Assembly: GCA_029237515.1 (NCBI GenBank)
Contig: JARBAV010000316.1
Location: 1 to 9,502 of the forward strand
Reading direction: 5' to 3'
DNA length: 9,502 bases
Origin: Nitrososphaerales archaeon
Lineage (GTDB): Archaea; Thermoproteota; Nitrososphaeria; Nitrososphaerales; Nitrososphaeraceae
Shown here: positions 1 through 6,882 of the stretch, in pieces
How positions within the stretch are numbered: the first letter of the stretch is position 1
Layout of the letters: each line of letters opens with the position of its first letter
The notes under the pieces: model-generated
Seen by the model: only the letters and a program-made list of their open reading frames with translations
Databases searched by the model: none
Told to the model about the DNA's origin: nothing
Made by a program: the position numbers and the translations under genes

Positions 1-1486
1 ATGAATAAAGATCTGCCAAAACATACTGTGGGATGGGTCCAAATGAAGTCGACGTCTGGGGCGAAGGATAGAAGTTATGTCCTAGATCTGGATATGTTAT
101 CAATGTATGGTCAGGATGTTTAACGTCAGTCAGTCTTTGTTGGAAGAGAAAGGCTTGTTCAACGGGAGTCTGAGAATCATTTTCACCATTAAGCATTAGT
201 ATACCCGTAGAGTTAGAGACGTTACCAATCACACTTAGAGGTGGTATTAGATTAGCATATGATTGGAACCAGCGAGCACATTCTAATTGATTACATTCCA
301 AACTAGTCATATTAGAAGTGTGATTTTCGTATCTCTTCGTCAGTTCAGGCTTAAGTTGTTCATCAATGCTTATAAAATCATTAGTACCAAATTCCTTTGC
401 CAAGGCACCGGATATAGCTTCCGTTTCACTTGGCGTTGGATACTTACCGGGTATGTATGAAGATAAGAACTCATAAATGTATGAACCAGAATCGAACTTA
501 TATAATGAATTTAATAATGTAATATCCTTCGCTAATTGCTGAACTGATATCAATCCAGTATGATTTTCATCTACGACTTGATGGGCGTATTCTACTGGCG
601 CGAGTACATCTTGAAAATACTCTAAATCTAGGGCATTCTGAGCGGCAACACCCATAAGTACAATATTCTTAACATTTGTCGAGTTGTCGATTGCAACTCT
701 CGGCGCAATGATTGTACCTTCACTATGACCGACCAGACTTATCCTTTTTGGATCAACTTCAGGTTGCTGCATGAGAACATTCAATGCTTTTTTGCTATCT
801 TCAATTAGATCGTTGATTGTATTATTCCCCCAAATACTAGTGTTAATAATTGTGCCACCTTCGCCTATACCTCTCTTATCGTACCTGAGTACAGCAAACC
901 CTCTTTCAGAAAGGTACTCTGAAATCTGCCAAAATGGTTTGGAAGATGCTTCAGTTTCGTTCATATCAGTCGTTCCAGAGCCGTGAATAAGAAGAACGCC
1001 TGGAAATGGTCCATTACCCACAGCTGGAAGTGTTAATTGAGCCCCAGTCTTTACTCCATCACCTAAATCAATAACCATGTTACGATATTTTTTTGTCTCC
1101 AAATCTTGTTGAGCAAGGATTGTAAAATTATTACCAGACATTGCGAAAGATATAGAATATAGAGCAACGGCTGCTACAGTACCTATTAACAGCACAAATA
1201 TTGTTAGACATGTAAGATTATGGTTTGACATAGAACAATAAAAAACGTTTATCGGGGTTATAATAACCATTGCAATAATCGGTACCATCGACAACCAATG
1301 GTTACTCCATAGTTTGAGACAAATATCTTTATGATAATTAAACAGTCTATTAAGTAACAACAACCGAATTATTAAGGAGTAAGTAAATAACTCCAACGCC
1401 AATTCAAAAGGAAGGGTGACACTGGCCAAACTAACATGATAAAGAGACAACTTTGACCAAATAATCAAATCAAAAATGGTTGACAC
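1..1486 (-). CDS. Exported/membrane alpha/beta hydrolase, 3' end outside the window
   Basis: This is a serine hydrolase of the alpha/beta fold (S33/Hydrolase_4-like); the substrate is unknown. Translating the minus strand gives one open frame from an in-frame TGA near 1500 to the left edge, at least 495 residues from the GTG at 1486. Visible motifs are an oxyanion HGSG (His168), RYDKRG, the nucleophile elbow GHSEG (Ser255), an acid in NGENDSQ (Asp437) and the catalytic His in LGHNF (His470). Residues 18-45, 65-83 and roughly 90-112 are hydrophobic, so the catalytic domain probably sits outside the membrane, consistent with many N-x-S/T sequons and a Cys pair in the lid. Alternative starts are ATG at 1288, 1270 or 1231; the last would leave only one signal/anchor, as in the paralogue. 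A TATA-like stretch at 1501-1509 and the long open frame favour 1486. It is divergent from, and homologous to, the gene at 1594. The family call is firm; the start is uncertain. Confidence 0.88.
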   Translation of the reverse strand, partial: MSTIFDLIIWSKLSLYHVSLASVTLPFELALELFTYSLIIRLLLLNRLFNYHKDICLKLWSNHWLSMVPIIAMVIITPINVFYCSMSNHNLTCLTIFVLLIGTVAAVALYSISFAMSGNNFTILAQQDLETKKYRNMVIDLGDGVKTGAQLTLPAVGNGPFPGVLLIHGSGTTDMNETEASSKPFWQISEYLSERGFAVLRYDKRGIGEGGTIINTSIWGNNTINDLIEDSKKALNVLMQQPEVDPKRISLVGHSEGTIIAPRVAIDNSTNVKNIVLMGVAAQNALDLEYFQDVLAPVEYAHQVVDENHTGLISVQQLAKDITLLNSLYKFDSGSYIYEFLSSYIPGKYPTPSETEAISGALAKEFGTNDFISIDEQLKPELTKRYENHTSNMTSLECNQLECARWFQSYANLIPPLSVIGNVSNSTGILMLNGENDSQTPVEQAFLFQQRLTDVKHPDHTLITYPDLGHNFYPSPQTSTSFGPIPQYVLADLYS

Positions 1487-1593
1487 TCCCTTGGGGGCTC
1501 AATTTAATGTGGATTCAGAAGACTTAGTCACTTCACAGAAAGTCAGCCAACAATACAATTAACTATATTACGAAGACCCAGTCATGGATTACT
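1487..1593. promoter_or_regulatory. Divergent promoter region between the two hydrolase genes
   Basis: About 107 bases separate the two head-to-head hydrolases if the long minus-strand form is used. On the plus strand AACTATATTA (1561-1570) lies about 24-33 bases before the GTG at 1594, the expected distance of an archaeal TATA box for a leaderless or near-leaderless transcript. On the minus strand the complement of AATTTAATG (1501-1509) lies 15-23 bases before the GTG at 1486. The 50-odd bases between could hold shared regulator sites; no clear palindrome was seen there. Confidence 0.45.
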
Positions 1594-2913
1594 GTGGCTC
1601 TACTCAATTTGGATTACCGCAGGAAAAATTGTGACGTCTTGTATCTATCAATAACAATCATTGCAGTAGTATTTTTGTTTGCTATGTTGGTTTCAAGTCT
1701 CAGTGATTCTACTTTAGATCATCATAAGGTTACCGATGTGTACGCTCAACCCTATGTAGAGACTGTAAAGAATAGAGATCTAACTATTGATCTTGGTAAT
1801 GGACTAAAGACTAATGCTACGCTAACTTATCCTACTGTTGGAAAAGGACCATTTCCTGGAGTCTTACTTATCTCGGGAGCTGCTCCAGGTCGGCCGATGC
1901 CGGAGTTAGCTCCGTATCTATCAGAAAGAGGCTTTGCAGTACTTCAATATGATAAAAGAGGTACAAATGGTGTAAACAATACTAGTAGTGCTACTACTAT
2001 CATTGACACAAATATTTGGGGAAACATTACAGTCAATAATCTAATACATGATGCAGAGAAAGCCTTGAATGTTCTTATTCAAGAGCCTGACGTAGATCCT
2101 AAAAGGATAAGCATAGTTGGTCATAGTGAAGGCACAATTATTGCTCCAAGAGTAGCAATTGATAATTCAACCAATGTGAAGAACATTGTCCTTATGGGTC
2201 CAGTAGCTCAGAACTTGGATAAAGATATATTATACTACCAAGCAGTAAACCTGCCTTTACTGTACGCTACACAAGTATTGGATAAAAATCATACTGGATT
2301 TGTATCAATTCAACAAATGGCAAAGGATCCTCTGCCGTTCAAATTCATAGTCCCAATCTATGCGGCATTAACTAATAATACCAAGGCTATAACTGACAGC
2401 CTATTTGAGAAATTTGGTGCTACTGATCACGTAAGTATTCAGAAACAAATTAGACCTGAATTGATAAAATCTTATGAAAATGTGACAGCATTAAATATTT
2501 CGGACAGGACAGCATTAAATACTAAATGCAACAATATTGTGGGATGTCCTGTGTGGCACAAATCTCATCAAATGTTAATACCTAACTTGAGCATTATTGG
2601 TAACGTCTCTAACCCTACAGGTATCCTGCTGCTTAATGGAGAAAACGATAGTCAAACTACCGTTCAACAAGCGTTTCTCTTGCAACAAAGGCTAACTGAC
2701 GTAAATCATCCTGACCATACATTGATAACATATCCCAATCTGGGGCACAATTTCTACCCTTCGTCTCAGTGGTTCGCTGGAGATGGACCAATTGAACCTT
2801 ATGTTTTAGCAGATCTTTATTCATGGCTCGAATCTCATTCTGGTCTTTCACACTATATTCCAACTCCTACATCGAAGTTAGCGGCAAATACAAGTTCCTC
2901 TATTGGAGGATGA
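1594..2913 (+). CDS. Exported alpha/beta hydrolase, paralogue of the divergent gene
   Basis: This is a 439-residue serine hydrolase of the alpha/beta fold, probably an esterase or peptidase-like enzyme acting outside the cytoplasm; the substrate cannot be read from the sequence. Residues 14-36 form a hydrophobic signal/anchor after a basic start. The domain then runs from about residue 60: SGAAPG in the oxyanion region (94-99), QYDKRG (118-123), GHSEG with Ser178, Asp352 in NGENDSQ and His385 in LGHNF. The paralogue has HGSG where this copy has SGAA, so the usual HG motif is altered. Cys312 and Cys318 precede a Trp, matching a Cys pair in the paralogue and suggesting a disulfide. Many N-x-S/T sequons fit export. 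The C-terminus is a Ser/Thr/Pro-rich tail. The start is GTG at 1594, chosen from the TATA-like element at 1561-1570; TTG at 1609 is possible. A 14-base direct repeat lies inside the lid. Confidence 0.9.
   Translation: MALLNLDYRRKNCDVLYLSITIIAVVFLFAMLVSSLSDSTLDHHKVTDVYAQPYVETVKNRDLTIDLGNGLKTNATLTYPTVGKGPFPGVLLISGAAPGRPMPELAPYLSERGFAVLQYDKRGTNGVNNTSSATTIIDTNIWGNITVNNLIHDAEKALNVLIQEPDVDPKRISIVGHSEGTIIAPRVAIDNSTNVKNIVLMGPVAQNLDKDILYYQAVNLPLLYATQVLDKNHTGFVSIQQMAKDPLPFKFIVPIYAALTNNTKAITDSLFEKFGATDHVSIQKQIRPELIKSYENVTALNISDRTALNTKCNNIVGCPVWHKSHQMLIPNLSIIGNVSNPTGILLLNGENDSQTTVQQAFLLQQRLTDVNHPDHTLITYPNLGHNFYPSSQWFAGDGPIEPYVLADLYSWLESHSGLSHYIPTPTSKLAANTSSSIGG
2484..2521 (+). repeat. In-frame 24-base-period direct repeat inside the hydrolase lid
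   Basis: The 14-mer GACAGCATTAAATA occurs at 2484-2497 and again at 2508-2521, exactly 24 bases apart. It encodes TALN-ISDR-TALN in frame. The divergent paralogue is about six residues shorter at this place (between YEN and the Cys pair), so a tandem duplication within this copy is the simplest reading. Confidence 0.75.
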
Positions 2914-3278
2914 TGTTGAAGAAATTCATCATGCGATGAATATGGGAGGGAGGGGTAGTTTACTGAGTCCCAATCTCCACCGTCCTTTCATCCTATCCTA
3001 TCTCCATCTAGTATCCTAAATCTGCGTAGGTACGTAAAAATAATGACAACTGAATACGGGGTTAAGGATGTGGACTAAATCTGATTCGAAACTATTACTA
3101 ATGTTTCTCAATTGCGCAGGAAAGAAACCTCTATTTACAAACTAACCGATTTATGAACCCTAGAAGACGACATAGTATTTTTGAAATGATGTCCTAACAA
3201 ACGTTGACCGATGTTATCATGCTAATTCAAGGGATTTATCAGCGAGACCGCACGAAATTCTAAACTTAAAGATTAGGG
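2914..3278. other. Non-coding stretch between the hydrolase and the small ORF
   Basis: This stretch holds no convincing gene on either strand. It has a short hairpin at its start (2924-2941), a G-rich run AGGGAGGGAGGGG-like at about 2944-2956 and a pyrimidine-rich run around 2973-3010. A loose box-C-like ATGATGT at about 3186 has no good partner D box. No tRNA or rRNA pattern was seen. TAAACTTAAA at 3261-3270 is the only TATA-like element, close to the next ORF. Confidence 0.5.
2924..2941 (+). terminator. Short hairpin just after the hydrolase stop
   Basis: ATTCATC and GATGAAT form a perfect 7-bp inverted repeat around a four-base loop, starting 10 bases after the stop codon at 2911-2913. 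It is not followed by a T run, so an archaeal terminator role is only possible. It may equally affect mRNA 3' ends or be chance. Confidence 0.3.
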
Positions 3279-3524
3279 ATGTTGTATATAGGCAAGTTGA
3301 CAATAGGCAATCCGATTAAGGAAGCAGAAGTGGTAGAGGAAGAAGAGGGGCAGGAAAGAGATGAGGAACTCAAAACTGAAACTCAAACTCAAACAAGAAC
3401 AGGAAGACATACAGAAGTGGCAGTTAGAATATACTCAATTAATGAAGCATATCAAGAACACACAATATATTTCTCTGATTTTCTTTTACAGATGAAAAGA
3501 TATAAAGTTGAATGCCAATTATAG
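3279..3524 (+). CDS. Small acidic low-complexity protein, doubtful
   Basis: This is an 81-residue reading frame of unknown function, not recognised. The first half is dominated by Glu, including VVEEEEG at residues 19-25. It is followed by a Thr/Gln stretch (TETQTQT) produced by repeats of ACT-CAA/ACT-GAA type codons, then a more ordinary segment with AVRIYSINEAYQEHTIYF. No signal peptide or known motif was seen. The ATG at 3279 directly follows GATTAGGG; a TATA-like TAAACTTAAA lies only about 9-18 bases upstream, closer than usual. It ends 13 bases before the preferred ATG (3538) of the next gene. The purine-rich DNA could keep a frame open by chance, so the call is tentative. Confidence 0.35.
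   Translation: MLYIGKLTIGNPIKEAEVVEEEEGQERDEELKTETQTQTRTGRHTEVAVRIYSINEAYQEHTIYFSDFLLQMKRYKVECQL
3501..3506 (+). promoter_or_regulatory. TATA box for the small exported protein
   Basis: TATAAA lies 32-37 bases before the ATG at 3538. This suits a transcript with a very short leader and argues against the upstream TTG at 3508 as the start. Confidence 0.4.
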
Positions 3525-3537
3525 GTATAGTAATAGG

Positions 3538-3825
3538 ATGGGAATTGGGAGAAGGATACTGACAATCATTGGAATCACGTTGATTTTTGGTGTGATATTG
3601 ACAATATCAAGTGTAACTTTAGAACTAGTAGAAGGCCAATCGCCACAGGAGAAAGCATCACAATCGATAAGAGGAGCCATAACTGAGACTGGAGAATTCG
3701 TAGGTAATGCTACAGAAAAGGTTGCGACATCAGAAACAGCAAGGACAATGGTAAATGAAACCTCAGAAGTATTAGGTAATGCCACTGTCGAAACTCAAAA
3801 GTTCTTTAGCCCTAACAACAATTAG
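3538..3825 (+). CDS. Small secreted or membrane-anchored protein with a 24-residue repeat
   Basis: This is a 95-residue protein of unknown function. Residues 7-26 (ILTIIGITLIFGVILTISSV) follow Gly-Arg-Arg and form a signal peptide or N-terminal anchor. The rest is hydrophilic, rich in Glu, Thr, Ala and Asn, and probably helical. ETGEFVGNAT (50-59) recurs as ETSEVLGNAT (74-83), a 24-residue period that is also visible in the DNA as TAGGTAATGC at 3701 and 3773. Three N-x-T sequons (NAT, NET, NAT) fit a glycosylated extracytoplasmic protein. The frame is open from a TTG at 3508, but ATG at 3538 is preferred because it puts the basic residues just before the hydrophobic core and suits the TATAAA at 3501. 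The pattern resembles LEA- or apolipoprotein-like amphipathic repeats, but no family was recognised. Confidence 0.65.
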   Translation: MGIGRRILTIIGITLIFGVILTISSVTLELVEGQSPQEKASQSIRGAITETGEFVGNATEKVATSETARTMVNETSEVLGNATVETQKFFSPNNN

Positions 3826-4111
3826 AAGTGAACGGTATCTGTACAATAGCCCATAAAAGATTCTACTAGTTATTTGTCTCCTTACTTGTTATTGCTACCT
3901 TAAGCATTCAACGTGTAGTTATTCAAAAATAGCTATCATAGATATTATATTATGGATTCGTATACTTTTCGAGATCAGGTATAACAGATCCAAGACTGCC
4001 AAATCTTGCTCATTTTCCTATTTATATTGCCGGAAACCCAACCTAATTTGAAATCACTTTGGTTTAAAATCATAAATAATGCTTAGGGCCTATATACCAA
4101 AAGTGAATAAT

Positions 4112-4357
4112 ATGTCTGAAGGGATAGCAAGAGATCGTGACTTAGAATTAGAGAACATCATCGGAAACCTAATGATCGCTGAATATCAGGTAGATAAACT
4201 GCAATCTAGATTGAGTGAGAGGGTAGGAGGTTTAGGATCAGGAAGTAACAAAAAATCCTCTTCATTTGTGTTTAAGAAAAATGATAAATGGTATAGAGTC
4301 ACGCTTTCTGTTGAGGAGATGACTAACATAAATATCATTGATGAAGATATGGCATAG
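4112..4357 (+). CDS. Small coiled-coil protein of unknown function
   Basis: This is an 81-residue cytoplasmic protein, not recognised. From the ATG at 4112 it has a helical, coiled-coil-like first half (LELENIIGNLMIAEYQVDKL and onward to about residue 36), a Gly/Ser linker (VGGLGSGSNKKSSS), then a likely beta hairpin SFVFKKNDKWYRVTLSVEEM and an acidic end. The frame is also open from an ATG at 4079, adding 11 residues. That ATG directly follows the AT-rich TTTAAAATCATAAATA (4063-4078), which would be too close for a promoter, so 4112 is preferred. It is convergent with the UMP kinase gene, with about 74 bases between the stops. The coherent domain layout suggests a real gene; the function is unknown. 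Confidence 0.65.
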   Translation: MSEGIARDRDLELENIIGNLMIAEYQVDKLQSRLSERVGGLGSGSNKKSSSFVFKKNDKWYRVTLSVEEMTNINIIDEDMA

Positions 4358-4431
4358 ATGGATTATTATGAATCCTCTTGCATAAACATCAATATTAGCT
4401 AAATATATTAAATAGGTTTTGTCACCGCATT

Positions 4432-5127
4432 CTAAACCAATATTCTAGTACCTATTTTAGTATCAGATTCAATTACGTTGGCGATGTTAGTAACGCTAGC
4501 TCGTATTATCACGGTAGGGATTCTTGAGCGTTCTATGATCTTTAAAGCAACCATGTCCATCAGATCGTACTTTCCTGCCATTGAACTATTTTTGCCTAGT
4601 ACCTCTATGCATTTATCAACTGTGACTCTTTTGAACACTTTTGCATGTCGGTTGATATTTGGATCAGAATCATAAATACCATTGACATCTGTCGCGTTCA
4701 CAAAAATCCGAGCTTTAACCTTTTCAGCAACCAATGCAGAAGTTGCATTAGTGCTCTGACCAGGATGTAATCCTCCCAAAATCACAGGTTCTCCTGTCTC
4801 AGCTGCAATCGAGACTTCTTCGAGATTTGTAGGTACCTTTGGATAAACATAACTGCGTATTGAATGGAGCAGCAACTTGGCGTTAAGTCTCGAAACTTCT
4901 ATGCCCAATAAATCCAGACTCGCCTCGTCACTCCCAAGCTCCCGTGCAAGATCGATATAATGTCGAGCAATATTTCCTCCTCCTGCAATAACTACCGGTT
5001 GCACATGTTTATTCAATTTAGTTATCATCATTCCATAATTTTTAATGGATTTCGACTTTGCATTACTACCAAAAATGCTGCCGCTAAGTTTAATGACTAC
5101 CCTTTTTTTCGTGACTAGTTTATTCAT
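4432..5127 (-). CDS. pyrH: UMP kinase, archaeal type
   Basis: It phosphorylates UMP to UDP with ATP in pyrimidine nucleotide synthesis, in the cytoplasm. At 231 residues it has the length of archaeal PyrH of the amino-acid-kinase fold. Visible motifs are VIKLSGS near residues 11-17 (phosphate-binding Lys13), AGGGN with Arg55 (48-55), LGGLHPGQSTNATSA (117-131) for nucleotide binding, NATDVNGIYDSDP (144-156) and SSMAGKYDLMD (181-191), the last being typical of the archaeal branch. In family members the Asp and Lys in these motifs bind ATP and Mg. The ATG at 5127 is 24 bases after the stop of the HD phosphohydrolase on the same strand, so the two are probably co-transcribed. No strong Shine-Dalgarno sequence was seen, only a GGG about 10 bases upstream. 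No missing residue was noticed. Confidence 0.95.
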   Translation of the reverse strand: MNKLVTKKRVVIKLSGSIFGSNAKSKSIKNYGMMITKLNKHVQPVVIAGGGNIARHYIDLARELGSDEASLDLLGIEVSRLNAKLLLHSIRSYVYPKVPTNLEEVSIAAETGEPVILGGLHPGQSTNATSALVAEKVKARIFVNATDVNGIYDSDPNINRHAKVFKRVTVDKCIEVLGKNSSMAGKYDLMDMVALKIIERSRIPTVIIRASVTNIANVIESDTKIGTRILV

Positions 5128-5151
5128 TGTACTTTTACCCTGGTTGATCCT

Positions 5152-6387
5152 TCAACTCGGGTCTCCGAGCACTTTATCGATAGTAGAAGTCACTGCATTT
5201 CTGCTCTCAGCAGTTGTGTATATCCGCAACATATCTAAAAATCCTGTGATTGAACTGATGACGGGAATTTCTGAGATAGGCGTATCATATGCCCATTCCT
5301 TGTCTACTAGAATAATGGAATTAATTTCTTCTTTAGATGGAGTAAGTGGCATTGAAGGTGCTCTGGATGCATCCACAAAAACAGTATTCTCATCGACTCC
5401 GGCAATATCGCATATGCGCAGTCTTAACTCTTCAAGTGTCGAGATGCTCATCTTGTTGTACAACCTGTCTTGCTTATGTAAAAATTTTTCATAGACACAT
5501 TTCAATAAGCGTCTATCTCGATAGTCCCTGGCTAACTTTGCTGCATTTTCATTCTTATCTATTGAACAAATCTGATCAAGAGTAATCTCATCGGTTAGTT
5601 TAAGGAATTTATCAAGTGAAATCTTTGTAATTTGTAAATAACTATCTGCTTGTGCTAACGAATGGAGTAACATTACTTCAGCCGATCTAACTGTCTTGTG
5701 GAAATAGACTGCTTTGAACATCTCGTATCTAGAGATAAGCATTGATTCAAATGAATATAGTGCAGATTTGTTAATTGCCAAATGTCCTGTTGCTACCACT
5801 TCAAAGGAGGCTATTAGCCTATGGTAGTCAATCTTGCCGTATTCTGCTCCAGTAAATAGGCCATCCCTTGGCAAATAGTCCATGATATCTGCGGATAAGC
5901 TGCCGGCAATTATCTCATTTAAGAAACTTGATTTAGATTCGCCAAATGATAGCCTGCATATTTCTGCAGGTATAAACCCATGCTCGCTTAAAACGTCTCC
6001 AATTTCACTTTCAAGTATCACTTTTTTCCCCATATCCTCATGTGTCATACTGTACTTACTCTCCAAGACTTCTTCAAAAAGATGGGAAAACGGTCCATGG
6101 CCAACATCATGCAGGAGAGCGGCTAACCTCAATTGCTGTATATTGTCTTCGTTTTCAATGAAACCCTTCCTCAGAAGGCTCTCTCCAGCGTACCCAGCAA
6201 CATGCATCGTCCCTAACGAATGTTCAAATCGGGAGTGCTGTGCACTGGGATAGACAAGGTGAGCTCCGGCAAGTTGTCTAATCCTTCGCAACCTCTGAAA
6301 TACCGAAGTATCAATAAGATCTCGCTCCACAGCACTGAAACCGATATATCTATGAACTGGGTCCGTAATTTCGCCAATAAACTTCAT
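5152..6387 (-). CDS. HD-domain phosphohydrolase, SAMHD1/dGTPase-like
   Basis: Relatives hydrolyse deoxynucleoside triphosphates to the nucleoside plus triphosphate, so a role in dNTP pool control is likely but inferred. The protein has 411 residues. The N-terminal HD domain carries VFQRLRRIRQL (29-39), HSRFEHSLG with metal ligand His56, LLHDVGHGPFSH (91-102) with His93-Asp94 and the putative catalytic His97, and ADIMDYLPRD (166-175) with the last metal ligand Asp167. FHKTVRSAEVMLL follows further on, as in SAMHD1-like proteins. The rest is helical with no second known domain. The start is ATG at 6387, supported by TGAGGT (6395-6400) about 7 bases upstream. UMP kinase lies 24 bases downstream, which supports a nucleotide-metabolism operon. 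The substrate cannot be decided from sequence; other (d)NTPs are possible. Confidence 0.9.
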   Translation of the reverse strand: MKFIGEITDPVHRYIGFSAVERDLIDTSVFQRLRRIRQLAGAHLVYPSAQHSRFEHSLGTMHVAGYAGESLLRKGFIENEDNIQQLRLAALLHDVGHGPFSHLFEEVLESKYSMTHEDMGKKVILESEIGDVLSEHGFIPAEICRLSFGESKSSFLNEIIAGSLSADIMDYLPRDGLFTGAEYGKIDYHRLIASFEVVATGHLAINKSALYSFESMLISRYEMFKAVYFHKTVRSAEVMLLHSLAQADSYLQITKISLDKFLKLTDEITLDQICSIDKNENAAKLARDYRDRRLLKCVYEKFLHKQDRLYNKMSISTLEELRLRICDIAGVDENTVFVDASRAPSMPLTPSKEEINSIILVDKEWAYDTPISEIPVISSITGFLDMLRIYTTAESRNAVTSTIDKVLGDPS

Positions 6388-6394
6388 GGAGCGT

Positions 6395-6400
6395 ACCTCA
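6395..6400 (-). promoter_or_regulatory. Shine-Dalgarno site of the HD phosphohydrolase
   Basis: TGAGGT on the minus strand is complementary to the 16S rRNA 3' end and sits 7 bases before the ATG at 6387. It supports that start and implies a leadered transcript, unlike most genes here. A possible TATA element, CTATTAAA, lies about 25-30 bases further upstream. Confidence 0.55.
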
Positions 6401-6500
6401 TAATCAGGGAATGTTCTTTAATAGATTATCTTCTAAACCAACGTCTCGCAATAATGGGTAATTAATATTCTTTCAATTATATTTTGACTCTTTTTGAGCC

Positions 6501-6857
6501 TTACGCATTTGCCATTCTTGTAACTTCTTTCAGAAGATCATAGTTGTCAATTGGCTTTTTGAGAATGGTGCAACCTGGAAATTTGCGCAAGGCAAAATCA
6601 AATACCATCTCTCCAGCAGTTATAAAACACACTTTGACCTTACTATCGATCTTTTGAAGCTTGTTGCACAACACAAGCCCATTCATCTTTGGCATCCTGA
6701 TATCAATCAAGAGAAGATCGTACAAACCTGGTTTGAAATTATCCAGTGCTTCGAATGGATCATTAAAAACATCTACTGAAAATTGATCCTCAAGTACAAT
6801 CCTCAAAGTAACGTTCACATCGTCCTCATCGTCAACAACCATTATTCTCTTCTTCAT
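6501..6857 (-). CDS. Stand-alone response-regulator receiver domain
   Basis: This is a CheY-like receiver of 118 residues with no output domain, so it probably acts by protein contact downstream of a histidine kinase that is not in this window. Key residues counted from the ATG at 6857: acidic pocket Asp9/Asp10 in VVDDEDD, phosphoacceptor Asp52 in LLIDIRMP, switch Thr80 in CFITAGE and Lys101 before Pro102 in LKKPID. The frame is open upstream to an ATG at 7037 and another at 6962, adding up to 60 residues with no domain. 6857 is preferred because the protein then begins with the usual beta strand, and a TATA-like ATATCAAAA (6883-6891) sits 26-34 bases upstream. A weak hairpin (6486-6500) follows the stop directly. 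The gene precedes the HD-pyrH pair on the same strand by about 113 bases. Confidence 0.85.
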   Translation of the reverse strand: MKKRIMVVDDEDDVNVTLRIVLEDQFSVDVFNDPFEALDNFKPGLYDLLLIDIRMPKMNGLVLCNKLQKIDSKVKVCFITAGEMVFDFALRKFPGCTILKKPIDNYDLLKEVTRMANA

Positions 6858-6882
6858 CTGATGGCAGTCTGTCATTGCTGCA

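Noticed and set aside
1..123. Plus-strand frame starting at the first base (MNKDLPKHTV...)
   Set aside because: It is the antisense of the minus-strand hydrolase; the same antisense frame appears opposite the C-terminus of the paralogue (2657-2863), so the resemblance comes from the duplicated gene itself.
771..986. 71-codon plus-strand frame
   Set aside because: It lies opposite the conserved core of the minus-strand hydrolase (GHSEG and RYDKRG region), which is clearly the coding strand.
1..1486. Left hydrolase as a pseudogene
   Set aside because: Translation base by base shows no stop or frameshift from 1486 to the left edge, and the triad is complete.
2657..2863. 68-codon minus-strand frame inside the plus-strand hydrolase
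   Set aside because: It lies wholly opposite a well-supported gene with a full catalytic triad and has no promoter or domain of its own.
1..2913. Inverted duplication as the ends of a transposon
   Set aside because: The similarity is between coding sequences of two intact genes, not terminal repeats; no transposase or target-site duplication was seen.
3180..3230. Possible box C/D guide RNA (ATGATGT near 3186)
   Set aside because: The C box is imperfect and no properly placed D box (CTGA) or internal pair was found.
3519..3785. 88-codon minus-strand frame opposite the small exported protein
   Set aside because: The plus strand has the signal peptide, internal repeat and sequons, so the minus frame is a shadow.
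5045..6465. Several plus-strand frames across the UMP kinase and HD genes
   Set aside because: They are shadows of two conserved minus-strand genes; no motif or start signal supports them.
6486..6500. Hairpin GACTC-TTTTT-GAGCC as a terminator of the receiver gene
   Set aside because: The stem is only five pairs including one wobble and lacks a T run on the minus strand; it is mentioned in the gene entry but not called.
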